Source: Marinibacterium sp.
Lineage (GTDB): Bacteria; Pseudomonadota; Alphaproteobacteria; Rhodobacterales; Rhodobacteraceae
Length of the DNA stretch: 44,653 nucleotides
Direction of reading: 5' to 3'
Assembly: GCA_017643305.1 (NCBI GenBank)
Contig: JAEPNQ010000024.1
Span: 1-44,653 of the forward strand
Below are positions 26,052 to 34,637 of this stretch, piece after piece. Numbering within the stretch: the stretch's first letter is position 1; each line of letters begins with the position of its first letter. The notes beneath the pieces are model-generated. The model was not told the origin of the DNA and made no database searches. It saw nothing but the letters and a program-made list of their open reading frames with translations. A program made the translations under genes and the position numbers.

Positions 26052-26809
26052 ACCGTTTCCTTCGTACGTAACATGCGGCCGTTCACGAAATGGATGCCGC
26101 ATTCTTCCTTGGTTTCTCCGCGCCACCGTCCGGCGCGCTGGTCTTCACCATCGTCCACCGTCGACGTGCAGGGCGCACAGCCGATGGAGGGATAGCCCCG
26201 TGCCACCAACGGATGCCGGGGCAGGCGGTTTTCAATCATGTAGGTGCGCACGTCGTCCTGGTCCCAATAGGCCAGCGGGTTCACCTTGATGCGTCCGGTC
26301 TCAGCTTCTTGCTCGAAGAATTGCAGCGCCTGCCGTGTGCCGCCCTGAAACCGCTTGCGCCCGGTGATCCATCCGTCAAATCCAGCCAGCGCGCTCTGCA
26401 ACGGCTCCACTTTGCGCAGCGCGCAGCAGGCGTTGGTGTCGAGTTGATGCAGGGTGCCATCGGGGTCTTTCGCGGCCAGCACTTGGGCCTGTGCACGGAT
26501 CGTACGCACGCTTTGCAAGCCCAGCCGTTCGCTCAGTTCCAGCTGATAGACCAGGGTTTCGGCAAACAGCATCTCGGTATCGATGAACAGTACTGGCGCA
26601 TCGGGGCGGATCACGGCCAGCATGTGCAGCAGGACGACTGATTCCGCGCCAAAGCTTGACACAAGCGTCGCATCGCCCAGCTGGGTCAATGCGTATTTCA
26701 TGACATCGGTCGCCGAATGGTGGCGGAACGTGTCATTCAGCGCAGCGACTGTGTGGCCCAGCGGGGTGGGGTCCGCGGTGGGCGTCTGCTTGGAAGCATC
26801 CAACATCAT
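26048..26809 (-). CDS. cysH: Phospho-/adenylylsulfate reductase
   Basis: It reduces activated sulfate (APS, or PAPS) to sulfite. It is 253 residues. It carries the paired cysteines NACCALRK and GCAPCTS that bind a [4Fe-4S] cluster, the mark of the APS-using branch, together with the C-terminal ECGIHF catalytic cysteine. The nucleotide-binding SSFGAESVVLLHML is present. The start could be either of two adjacent ATGs. It follows cysI by two bases and overlaps the next gene. Confidence 0.94.
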   Translation of the reverse strand: MMLDASKQTPTADPTPLGHTVAALNDTFRHHSATDVMKYALTQLGDATLVSSFGAESVVLLHMLAVIRPDAPVLFIDTEMLFAETLVYQLELSERLGLQSVRTIRAQAQVLAAKDPDGTLHQLDTNACCALRKVEPLQSALAGFDGWITGRKRFQGGTRQALQFFEQEAETGRIKVNPLAYWDQDDVRTYMIENRLPRHPLVARGYPSIGCAPCTSTVDDGEDQRAGRWRGETKEECGIHFVNGRMLRTKETV

Positions 26810-26811
26810 GA

Positions 26812-28479
26812 TTACTCGGCGGCAAGCGCCCGTTTTTCCGGGTAAAGTGCGGCCTTGAACGGGGCCATGCCCAACCGGCGGAACGCGTCGAGGAAGGTTT
26901 CCTCGCGACTGTCGCGCAGGTCCAGATAGGCCAGAACCAGCCGTTCGATTGCCGGAATGATCTCCTCTGCCGAAAAGCCGCGCCCGGCGCGCTGGCCTAC
27001 GGCGGCGTCTTCGGTCCCTGTACCGCCCAGTGTGATCTGGTAGTTTTCCACGCCTGCACGGTCTAGCCCGATAATGCCGATATGGCCAACATGGTGATGC
27101 CCGCAGGCGTTAATGCAGCCCGAGATCTTGATCTTGAGTGGGCCGATGTCATGCTCCAGCTTCAGTTCGTCAAAACGGGTTGCGATTTCTTGCGCGATGG
27201 GAATGGAGCGCGCCGTAGCGAGCGCGCAGTAATCCATGCCGGGGCAGGCGATGATATCGGAGATCAGCCCGATATTTGCGGTGCCCAGCCCTTCGGCCTT
27301 CAGCGCGTAATAGATTGACGGCACGTCGTTTTTGTTGACATGCGGCAGGATCACGTTCTGTTCGTGACTGATGCGCAATTCGTCATGGCCATAGGATTCT
27401 GCCAATTGTGCCATCAGCTGCATCTGCCGCGCTGAAGCATCGCCGGGCGTCTTGCCATGCGCTTTGAGCGAGATGGTGACAATCGCGTATTCCGGGTTGC
27501 GATGGGTTGTCAGGTTGGTGTCAGCCCAGCTGCGGAACAGCGCGTCATGGGTGTAGGCGTTGTTGTAGCGGTCCTGATCTTCGGTCTTGAATGCGGGCGC
27601 GGCGAAATTCGCCTCAATCTGCGCCAGTAGATCCTGATCCACGCCGGTGAACTGGGCTTTGCGCAGGGCAAATTCCTTGTCCACCTCTGCGCGCAGGTTC
27701 TCCAGGCCGAATTCGTGCACCAGGATCTTGATCCGTGCCTTGTACTTGTTGTCGCGGCGTCCGATCACGTTCCAGACGGCCACTGTGGCCTCCAGATAGG
27801 GCAGCAGGTCCTCGCCGCTCACAAAATCGGCCAGCACCTTGCCGATCATCGGCGTTCGGCCGAGGCCCCCGCCCACCAGCACCTGGTAGCCGATCTGCCC
27901 GTTGCGTTCGACGATCCGGATGCCGATGTCATGGGCCGCCGTAACCGCGCGGTCGTTGGGCGCACCGGTTATGGCAATCTTGAACTTGCGCGGCATGAAC
28001 TGGAATTCCGGGTGGTCGGTCGACCACTGGCGCAGCAGCTCGGCCACCGGGCGCGGATCGGCAATTTCGTCCGCCGCAGCGCCCGCAAAATGGTCGGCTG
28101 TCACGTTGCGGATCGTATTACCGGAGGTCTGGATTGCATGCATGCCAACCTCGGCCAGCGCGTCCAGCATGTCGGGTACGTAACGTAGCTTGGGCCAGTT
28201 GTACTGGATGTTCTGGCGGGTGGTGAAGTGGCCATAGCCCTTGTCCCAACGTTCCGCGATCATCGCCAGCTGCCGCATCTGCGCACTGTTCAGTGTGCCA
28301 TAGGGAATTGCCACGCGAAGCATATAAGCGTGCAGTTGCAGATAGAGCCCGTTCATCAGCCGCAACGGCTTGAACTCATCCTCGGTCAGCGATCCGTCGA
28401 TACGGCGTTCTACCTGGGTGCGGAACTGGGCGTTGCGTTCAGCCAAAAAGGCGCGGTCGAAATCGGTATATTGATACAT
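26812..28479 (-). CDS. cysI: Assimilatory sulfite reductase hemoprotein
   Basis: It reduces sulfite to sulfide with siroheme and a [4Fe-4S] cluster. It is 555 residues. The cluster and heme ligand motifs CPGMDYC and CINAC are intact. The two ferredoxin-like substrate domains are recognisable (HFTTRQNIQYNW and LRISHEQNVILPHV). The ATG at 28479 (MYQYTDFDRAFLAERN) is the family start; the frame open to 28710 crosses the DUF2849 gene. No flavoprotein subunit is encoded nearby, so the donor is probably reduced ferredoxin. It follows DUF2849 by seven bases. Confidence 0.95.
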   Translation of the reverse strand: MYQYTDFDRAFLAERNAQFRTQVERRIDGSLTEDEFKPLRLMNGLYLQLHAYMLRVAIPYGTLNSAQMRQLAMIAERWDKGYGHFTTRQNIQYNWPKLRYVPDMLDALAEVGMHAIQTSGNTIRNVTADHFAGAAADEIADPRPVAELLRQWSTDHPEFQFMPRKFKIAITGAPNDRAVTAAHDIGIRIVERNGQIGYQVLVGGGLGRTPMIGKVLADFVSGEDLLPYLEATVAVWNVIGRRDNKYKARIKILVHEFGLENLRAEVDKEFALRKAQFTGVDQDLLAQIEANFAAPAFKTEDQDRYNNAYTHDALFRSWADTNLTTHRNPEYAIVTISLKAHGKTPGDASARQMQLMAQLAESYGHDELRISHEQNVILPHVNKNDVPSIYYALKAEGLGTANIGLISDIIACPGMDYCALATARSIPIAQEIATRFDELKLEHDIGPLKIKISGCINACGHHHVGHIGIIGLDRAGVENYQITLGGTGTEDAAVGQRAGRGFSAEEIIPAIERLVLAYLDLRDSREETFLDAFRRLGMAPFKAALYPEKRALAAE

Positions 28480-28486
28480 GGGAATC

Positions 28487-28786
28487 TCAGAAACCGGCCT
28501 GTTTGCCGTGGAAATAGTTGGAGGGACCTGTGCGTCGGAACGCTTCGCGGAAATGAATGGGTTCAGGGCCGTTTTCGCCCTTGGCCACATCAGCCAGATA
28601 GACGCCGACAATGATGTTCTTTTGGCGTTCGGCATCCAGCAGGCGCAGCTGTGCGTGCGCTTCGTCTTCGATGATTTCGGCCTCTTCCAACCGGCGCGAC
28701 CAGCGGTCATCAGCGGTCTGATAGATCACGTCGCCTTCCAGCAGGTCGTTGGCGGTGACAACTCTGGGGGTGAAGGCTTTGGGCAT
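28487..28786 (-). CDS. DUF2849 protein of the cys operon
   Basis: A 99-residue protein recognised as DUF2849 (PRVVTANDLLEGDVIYQTADDRW...GPEPIHFREAFRRTGPSNYF), found between cysG and cysI in alphaproteobacteria. The function is not established; a sulfite-reductase accessory role is inferred from the fixed location. The ATG at 28786 shares one base with the cysG stop (TGATG). A TTG one codon earlier is possible but unnecessary. Confidence 0.87.
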   Translation of the reverse strand: MPKAFTPRVVTANDLLEGDVIYQTADDRWSRRLEEAEIIEDEAHAQLRLLDAERQKNIIVGVYLADVAKGENGPEPIHFREAFRRTGPSNYFHGKQAGF

Positions 28787-30180
28787 CAAAGCACTCCTTC
28801 TTCCTTGAGCGATGCGGAAATGGCATGGGCCGTGTGAGGTTTCAGTCCGTAGAGGATGAGAGCGGGGCCGGTCAGCGACGCAGCGGAAAGGTCATGATTC
28901 AGCCGATCCAGCCGGGAGGCGATGACGCTTTGATCGGGCAGGGAGGCATTGGCCACCACCGACACAGGCGTGCGCGGGTCTGCGCCGAACATCATCAGCC
29001 GGCCTTGGATAAAGCGCGCGGCCTTCTTGCCCATGTAGATTGCGGCCACCTGCCCGGGCGTGGCCAGATCGCGCCAGTCATGATCGGCAAACCCGTCCAC
29101 GTCATGACCGGTCAGAACGCGCAGCCCGCTGTTGCGGTTGCGTTGTGTCAGGGACTGACCGATCGCCGCCGCCGCTGCGCTTGCCGCCGTAATGCCCGGT
29201 ACCACGTGCCAGTCGATCCCAGCGGCGTCGCAGGCTTCGGTTTCTTCGTCCAGCCGCGCAAACACGGTAGGGTCGCCACCCTTCAGCCGCACGACCTGGG
29301 CACTCTGGCTGGCATGTTCGACAATGACAGCGTTGATGTCGTTCTGTGGGGTCGACTGGGCAAAGCCGCGCTTGCCCACATGCACCATAACTGCCTCGCG
29401 TCGCGCCAGCTCCAGGATCGCGGGGCTGACCAGCCCGTCATGGATGACCACATCCGCCTCATCCAACGCCTTGCGCGCCTTCAGCGTTAGCAGTTCCGGG
29501 TCTCCGGGGCCTGCGCCGACAAAGGCAACGTGGCCCGGGCGGGTGTCACGTGCAAGATGCTGCGCCAGCAGGTCTTCCAGCGCCGTTTCTACGGCGTCTT
29601 GTCCGGCGCTGACCGCGCGTGGCCCGGCGTCAAAGAAATACGCGCGCCAGAAATCGCGACGCGGGCGACCAAAGGGCAAGGCCTCGGCCATATTGCGGAA
29701 ACCTTTCCCTATGCGCGCCAGTGTGCCCAGTGTTGCTGGCAGGCGTTCTTCCAGATCGGCCTTGATCGCACGGGCCAGGACTGGAGCGGTGCCCTCGGTT
29801 CCGATGGCCACGGTCACTGGATCGCGGTCTACAATCGCGGGGGTGATGAACGCGCTGGCCTGCAGGTTGTCGACCACATTGACCAGCGCGCCTTCGGCGC
29901 GGGCGATGGTTGCGGTGCGGTTGTCTTCTGTATCGTCTTCGTCAGCGGCATAAAACAACGTGGCCCCAACAACGTCACCCGCTTGGAGGGTGCGCCGCGT
30001 CAGCATCAGCTGCCCGGCAGCGGCCCAATCTACGATGTCCTGCGCTGGGTCGCTGGCGAAAACCTCAATCTGCGCTTTGGTTTTCAACAGCAGCCGCAAC
30101 TTGGCTAGCGCCGCGCCGCCACCGCCGGACAGCACGATCCGCGTGCCTTGGGTGGACAGGAATATGGGAAAATGCTGCAT
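28786..30180 (-). CDS. cysG: Siroheme synthase (bifunctional CysG)
   Basis: It makes siroheme for sulfite reductase from uroporphyrinogen III. It is 464 residues in two parts. The N-terminal precorrin-2 dehydrogenase/ferrochelatase has the NAD site VLSGGGGAALAKLRLLL. The C-terminal SAM uroporphyrinogen III methyltransferase starts near residue 215, with VGAGPGDPELLTLKA and VRLKGGDPTVFAR. The ATG at 30180 (MQHFPIFLS) is chosen because the frame open to 30546 runs across the divergent regulator. First gene of the minus-strand cys operon. Confidence 0.95.
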   Translation of the reverse strand: MQHFPIFLSTQGTRIVLSGGGGAALAKLRLLLKTKAQIEVFASDPAQDIVDWAAAGQLMLTRRTLQAGDVVGATLFYAADEDDTEDNRTATIARAEGALVNVVDNLQASAFITPAIVDRDPVTVAIGTEGTAPVLARAIKADLEERLPATLGTLARIGKGFRNMAEALPFGRPRRDFWRAYFFDAGPRAVSAGQDAVETALEDLLAQHLARDTRPGHVAFVGAGPGDPELLTLKARKALDEADVVIHDGLVSPAILELARREAVMVHVGKRGFAQSTPQNDINAVIVEHASQSAQVVRLKGGDPTVFARLDEETEACDAAGIDWHVVPGITAASAAAAAIGQSLTQRNRNSGLRVLTGHDVDGFADHDWRDLATPGQVAAIYMGKKAARFIQGRLMMFGADPRTPVSVVANASLPDQSVIASRLDRLNHDLSAASLTGPALILYGLKPHTAHAISASLKEEGVL

Positions 30181-30215
30181 CTGACTGCCTGCGTTGCTGT
30201 TGACTTTCCGTGAAT

Positions 30216-30274
30216 ATAGGAAAATGTTCCTATTTAATGCCAGCATTGATGAAAAATAAGGAAAATTGTTCTGG
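30216..30274. promoter_or_regulatory. Candidate operator pair between cysG and the Lrp-type regulator
   Basis: A perfect palindrome ATAGGAA-AATG-TTCCTAT lies at 30216-30233. A second, degenerate copy AAGGAAAATTGTTCTGG lies at 30258-30274. Both share GGAAAAT(T)GTTC. A further TTTCC...GGAAA pair surrounds 30206-30223. They occupy the 142 bases between the divergent cysG and regulator starts. They are the natural candidates for binding by the Lrp protein, by analogy with divergent regulators. Confidence 0.5.
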
Positions 30275-30322
30275 TTTAAGGGCAATCCAGAACGAAGAAC
30301 CAAAACATGGCGGAGAATTGGA

Positions 30323-30814
30323 ATGTCAGTGCGGATTGATGACACAGACCGGAAAATCCTGACCGAGCTGCAAATGGATGCCAGCCAATCGCTGGACGAA
30401 ATTGCGAGGAAAATCGGGTCGTCCAAGACACCTGTCTGGAATCGTATCCGCAAACTGCGCGATGCGGGCGTTATTGGGGCGCAGACGGTAATACTGGACG
30501 CCGAGGCGCTGGGGTTCGAGGCCACGTTTTTCGTGTTGATCCGCACCTCGGAACATGACGCGGGGTGGCAGGCGTCGTTTCTGAAAACCCTCCGCGACCG
30601 ACCCGAGGTGCAGGAGGCGCACCGGCTGGCTGGTGATATCGATTACATCCTCAAGGTGCGGGTACGCAACGCGCGTGCCTATGACGCGTTTTATCAGGCA
30701 CTGATCGCCGAGGTGAAAGTGTTCAACGTCACGGCGCTGCTTTCGATGGAAGAGATCAAATCAACCACGATGCTGCCGCTGGAAGCCGCGTCGAGTGCAT
30801 CTGAGCCTGGGTGA
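30323..30814 (+). CDS. Lrp/AsnC family transcriptional regulator of the cys operon
   Basis: A 163-residue regulator. The N-terminal winged HTH is DRKILTELQMDASQSLDEIA followed by SSKTPVWNRIRKLRDAGVI, and the C-terminal RAM ligand-binding domain covers about residues 65-150 (DIDYILKVRVRNARAYDAFY). The ATG at 30323 has GGAG upstream; the frame opens earlier but without a site. It is divergent from cysG, with palindromes between. Control of sulfur assimilation by an Lrp-type protein is an inference from gene order; the ligand could be cysteine or a sulfur compound. Confidence 0.9.
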   Translation: MSVRIDDTDRKILTELQMDASQSLDEIARKIGSSKTPVWNRIRKLRDAGVIGAQTVILDAEALGFEATFFVLIRTSEHDAGWQASFLKTLRDRPEVQEAHRLAGDIDYILKVRVRNARAYDAFYQALIAEVKVFNVTALLSMEEIKSTTMLPLEAASSASEPG

Positions 30815-30970
30815 CTGCCAAACTAGTGCCTACGCCGAAACCTATTTCGAAAAGCGCGTGAAACGGAGCCGCCCTTTTTTTATGGTCAGGTTAACTTGTA
30901 GCGTACCTAGGCGTAAACGCGGCTTGCAAGCTCGCCATGCATCGCGGGGCCTCGGCCTGACGTTACGCGG

Positions 30971-32158
30971 CTAACTCTTTGCCCGCACCATCAACCGCTC
31001 CAACCCGTGAAAATGATAGGTATCCGCGTAACGCGGGCGTTCTACCAACTGCAGGCCAGGGTGGCGTTCGAACAGGACCCTCAGTCCAATCTGCAGTTCC
31101 AGCCGGGCCAGCGGGGCGCCCACGCAGAAATGCAACCCACCGCCAAAGCTGCTGTTGATCTGTACTGGCCGCGTTGGGTCAAAACGATCTGGATCTTCCC
31201 ACCGCGCCGGGTCGCGATTGGCCGCGCCCAGAACCAACGCCACCTGATCACCGCGAGACAGGGTCGCGTCGCCCACCACCACGGGTTCATAAATATACCG
31301 GGTGAAGATGTGCAGTGGTGGGTCGTGTCGGAGCAGTTCTTCGACCGTGCCGGCCACGGCACCTGAGGTGAGGAAGGGCGCACAAACCCCCTTTTCCAAT
31401 AAGATTTTTACCGAATTGCCCATGCTATGCACCGTCGCCTCATGCCCTGCGTTCAGCAGCAGAATACAGGTGGTGATCAGCTCATCCGTGCTCAGCTTCT
31501 CCCCATTTGCCTCGGCAAGGATCAGCTGTGTGATCAGGTCATCTGCCGGATGGTCCCGACGTTCGCGGACATAGTCGTGCAGGAACGCTGAAAACGCCTC
31601 GGCCGCTTGCGCCGCGGCATCTTCCACTGCGCGGCTACGGCCCGGTTGGTACATCGCCACCATCGCGTGCGACCAGTCCAGCAATTGGGGCGCCATGTCC
31701 TCCGGCACGCCCAGCAGGCGGGCAATGATCCGGACGGGAATGATGTTGCAATATGCGGGCAGCAGGTCAAATACGTCATCTGGGAAGCGGTCAATCAACG
31801 CGTGGCACATCGCTTCCAACTCCGGCTCCATTGCTGCGATCCGGCGGGAGGTGAAGGCGCGCAGGACCAGCGCGCGCAGGCGGGTATGGCGGGGCGGTTC
31901 CAGCTCCAGCATGGAATGCGCCTCAACAGCCATGAACGGGGCCAGATGTGGCGGCACGGGCTGTGCCTGCTCCGGCGGGCATTCTCGGCCCAGCCGTTTG
32001 TCACGAAAGAGCGCGGTTACCGTTTCATAGTCGAACACAGCTGGCATGCCGAAATCGTTCCACCATAGCACTGGCCCGGCAACGCGCGCACGGGCATAGA
32101 CAGAGTAGGGGTCCTGCACAAACCCGGGGTCTTTCGGGGATTGCTGCAGGTGCTGCAT
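30971..32158 (-). CDS. Cytochrome P450
   Basis: A soluble bacterial P450 monooxygenase of 395 residues. The I-helix oxygen-activation motif is AGHEAT, the K-helix ExxR is EELLR, and the heme-thiolate signature is FGGGLHFCVGAPLAR with the ligand cysteine near residue 345. HTRLRALVLRAFT (C helix) is also typical of the family. The substrate is unknown. It starts two bases after the tpiA stop, so it is probably cotranscribed with a glycolytic gene. No ferredoxin or dedicated reductase gene adjoins. Confidence 0.95.
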   Translation of the reverse strand: MQHLQQSPKDPGFVQDPYSVYARARVAGPVLWWNDFGMPAVFDYETVTALFRDKRLGRECPPEQAQPVPPHLAPFMAVEAHSMLELEPPRHTRLRALVLRAFTSRRIAAMEPELEAMCHALIDRFPDDVFDLLPAYCNIIPVRIIARLLGVPEDMAPQLLDWSHAMVAMYQPGRSRAVEDAAAQAAEAFSAFLHDYVRERRDHPADDLITQLILAEANGEKLSTDELITTCILLLNAGHEATVHSMGNSVKILLEKGVCAPFLTSGAVAGTVEELLRHDPPLHIFTRYIYEPVVVGDATLSRGDQVALVLGAANRDPARWEDPDRFDPTRPVQINSSFGGGLHFCVGAPLARLELQIGLRVLFERHPGLQLVERPRYADTYHFHGLERLMVRAKS

Positions 32159-32160
32159 GG

Positions 32161-32916
32161 CTATCCGGCGGCAGCTTCCAGCGCGGCGATGATCGGGGAA
32201 AAGTCTTCAGCCGTCAGGCTCGCTCCGCCCACCAGCGCACCGTCCACATGCGGCACAGCAAAAATTTCTGCTGCGTTGGCGGGTTTGACCGATCCGCCAT
32301 AAAGCACGCGCACCGACCGCGCGACGCCTGCGCCGAAACGGCGTTCCAGCCGGGTACGAATGAACCCGTGCACTTCGCCGATCTGATCTGTGGTGGGCAC
32401 TTTGCCAGTGCCTATGGCCCAGATCGGCTCATAAGCGATCACAAGGTTTTCGCCGGTCGACAGGTCGGGGATGGAGCCTGACATCTGCCCGGCGATGATA
32501 TCCAGCGTATTGGATGCCTCGCGTTCAGCGAGGCTCTCGCCCAGGCAGATCACCGCCATCAGCCCTTCTGCCATGGCAGCGTTTGCCTTGGCGCGTACGT
32601 CATCATTGCGTTCATTATGATCGGTTCGGCGTTCGGAATGACCCACGATCACCGCAGTTGCCCCGGCATCGGCCAGCATTGCGACGCTGATATCACCGGT
32701 ATGCGCGCCCGACGCGGCAGGGTGGCAATCCTGCCCTCCGATGGTCAGTGGGCTGCCCTCCACCACCTGTGCGGCGCGGTCCAACAGAGGCGCGGGCGGG
32801 CAGATCAGGATGTCAACGGGGCTGGTGTCATGAGTTTCGGCCAGGGTGCGCAGCGTGCCCAAATCAGCGTGCGTGCCATTCATCTTCCAGTTTCCGGCCG
32901 CGAGTTTCCGCCGCAT
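32161..32916 (-). CDS. tpiA: Triosephosphate isomerase
   Basis: It interconverts dihydroxyacetone phosphate and glyceraldehyde 3-phosphate. It is 251 residues. Marks: AAGNWKMNG (catalytic Asn and Lys), VIVGHSERR (catalytic His), AYEPIWAIGTGK (catalytic Glu) and YGGSVKPANA (phosphate loop). The ATG at 32916 (MRRKLAAGNWKMNG) has AGGGG about 9 bases upstream; three more codons to 32925 are possible. The P450 gene follows after two bases. Confidence 0.97.
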   Translation of the reverse strand: MRRKLAAGNWKMNGTHADLGTLRTLAETHDTSPVDILICPPAPLLDRAAQVVEGSPLTIGGQDCHPAASGAHTGDISVAMLADAGATAVIVGHSERRTDHNERNDDVRAKANAAMAEGLMAVICLGESLAEREASNTLDIIAGQMSGSIPDLSTGENLVIAYEPIWAIGTGKVPTTDQIGEVHGFIRTRLERRFGAGVARSVRVLYGGSVKPANAAEIFAVPHVDGALVGGASLTAEDFSPIIAALEAAAG

Positions 32917-33153
32917 GATGTGCATCCCCTAGGTGTCCGTGCTTCGCCCGTGGTAGCACCCCGCTCCCGCGCATACAATTCTTCGGAACCATGCGCTGCC
33001 GATGATGTCGGGACCTTCTGACAAAGGCTGGGGCGCTGCGCGGTCCGCAGGCAAAGACGCACGCGCGCACGATATCAGCGTGGCGCAGTTGATGGTGCAA
33101 TCTGCCGTGTCTCAGAGTTATGCAGAGACCAGTGTGAGCATAAAGAAAGCCGG

Positions 33154-33504
33154 TTAAGTGTCTGCGAACCTTATGGATTCGCCACAACCGCAGGCGTCGA
33201 CCACGTTTGGGTTGCGGAACTTGAAACCTGCTTCCAGCAGAGAGACCTCATAGTCAATTTCCGTCCCAAACAAGAACATCTGCGCCATTGGGGCGATCAG
33301 CACGCGCGCGCCATCCTGTTCCACGACTTCGTCATGCGGATCCGCTGCATCGACATAATCCATGGTGTATTCCATGCCCGCGCAGCCACCTTTCTTCACA
33401 CCGATGCGCAGCCCGGTATGGCCGCCTTTTTCCATCAGGCTGGCGATCTGCTGAGCAGCCTTCGGTGTCATGGTCACGGCTTGCTTGCCGGGGATAGCGA
33501 ACAT
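33154..33504 (-). CDS. A-type Fe-S cluster carrier (HesB/IscA/SufA)
   Basis: A 116-residue scaffold or carrier of iron-sulfur clusters. The three conserved cysteines are present, one in KKGGCAGMEY and two in the C-terminal ACGCGESI. The ATG at 33504 (MFAIPGKQAVTMTPKAA) has AAGGAG 8 bases upstream; the frame opens at 33537 without a site. A SufT-like gene lies 280 bases upstream on the same strand, but no suf core genes are in the window. IscA, SufA and ErpA cannot be told apart here. Confidence 0.92.
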   Translation of the reverse strand: MFAIPGKQAVTMTPKAAQQIASLMEKGGHTGLRIGVKKGGCAGMEYTMDYVDAADPHDEVVEQDGARVLIAPMAQMFLFGTEIDYEVSLLEAGFKFRNPNVVDACGCGESIRFADT

Positions 33505-33782
33505 GAGCGAACTCCTTTGGGAGCACTCTAGGGCCAAGGCGCGCCGCTCTCAAGAGGGGACTGCCCTGGCGGAGGTCGAACCGAACGGGTCTGGTATGCC
33601 AGGGGGGCGGATGGCCGTGCCTTCGGCCCTTGGGAGAAGGGCTTTGGCACGGTTGGGTAAGATGGTCGCAGCCGCTCCGCATCCACACGCACACTTGCGG
33701 AAAATTTGTGCGTTCAGGATGGGGGTGTGGCGTCACGAAGTGACAAACGTTTTGTCAAAGGTCGGGGGCTGGCCCGGAGGGT

Positions 33783-34145
33783 TTACATGAAGCCAAGTTC
33801 CAGCCGCGCTTCGTCCGACATCATTTCCATACCCCAAGGCGGTTCCCAGACAAGATCCACATCGACCTGCTTTACGCCCGGCACCGCGCTCACGGCATCG
33901 GCCAGCCAGCCCGGCATTTCGCCTGCAACAGGACAGCCGGGCGCGGTCAGGGTCATCACCAAGCGCACGGCATTTTCAGTGTCTATATCAACGGTATAGA
34001 CCAGGCCCAGTTCGTAGATATTTACTGGAATTTCAGGATCGTAGACGGTGCGACAGGCGTCCACAATCGTGTCGTAAAGCGGATGGTCCGTGGTCGACGG
34101 CGCAATCAACGGCGCGCCTTCAAGCGGTTCGGTCGGCTGGTCCAT
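33783..34145 (-). CDS. SufT-like Fe-S assembly protein (DUF59/MIP18 family)
   Basis: A 120-residue DUF59-domain protein. The domain core is DPEIPVNIYELGLVY, MTLTAPGCPVAGEMP (with its conserved cysteine) and VDLVWEPPWGMEMMSDEARLELG. The acidic/proline N-terminal extension of about 30 residues is common in the SUF-linked branch. The ATG at 34145 has GAGG 6 bases upstream. It probably helps Fe-S maturation, consistent with the A-type carrier downstream. Confidence 0.9.
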   Translation of the reverse strand: MDQPTEPLEGAPLIAPSTTDHPLYDTIVDACRTVYDPEIPVNIYELGLVYTVDIDTENAVRLVMTLTAPGCPVAGEMPGWLADAVSAVPGVKQVDVDLVWEPPWGMEMMSDEARLELGFM

Positions 34146-34361
34146 GGAGGCCTCTTTTTGGTTCCCGACCAATTATATAGGATTTTGCTGCGCGGGGGTA
34201 AAGGAGGGTCGGGATGCGACGCTTTTGCGGCGTCTGACGCTGTGATCAGACGGGTTTGTTCAAAACGGGGCAAGTTTGTACTTCGGACAGCCGCCCGGAA
34301 GTGGCTTGACCCAAGTCATTTCGACATGGCTTGGGGCTATTTGTGACGTAGGTGCATCGGA

Positions 34362-34637
34362 TCAGTCGTTGATATCATGGTCAAATGTCTTCACCTGACA
34401 GTTCGGGTGCGCAAATACGCGACGCAACACCAGCCAAGCGATGAGTGACAGAGCGGCGAAGACAAGCAGCAGCGCGGGCAGGGTCAGGGCAAGGCCGGTG
34501 TTCAACAGCAGCATGGCCACCGCAAACGCGCCCACGGCAAAGCCCAGGAATACGAAACCCGGCAGCAGCAGTTCGACGATCCCCAGCACCAGCGCGGCGA
34601 TCAGCCAGAGCCACCAAATGGCCCAGATACCCTCCAT
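34362..34637 (-). CDS. NfeD-like short membrane protein
   Basis: A 91-residue membrane protein with two or three hydrophobic helices (WAIWWLWLIAALVLGIVELL, then VFLGFAVGAFAVAMLLL, then LTLPALLLVFAALSLIAWLVL) and a short polar tail. This is the truncated NfeD type that accompanies SPFH proteins. Its ATG shares one base with the stop of the SPFH gene (TGATG). A GTG one codon upstream is an alternative. It probably forms a membrane complex with the SPFH protein. Confidence 0.85.
   Translation of the reverse strand: MEGIWAIWWLWLIAALVLGIVELLLPGFVFLGFAVGAFAVAMLLLNTGLALTLPALLLVFAALSLIAWLVLRRVFAHPNCQVKTFDHDIND

Noticed and set aside
30840-30885. Bidirectional terminator between the Lrp gene and the P450 gene
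   Set aside because: There is a T-run (about 30874-30880), but I could not find a stable stem directly before it.
33002-33157. 51-codon ORF between tpiA and the A-type carrier gene
   Set aside because: No ribosome site, overlaps the end of the carrier gene on the other strand, mixed codon use, no family likeness.
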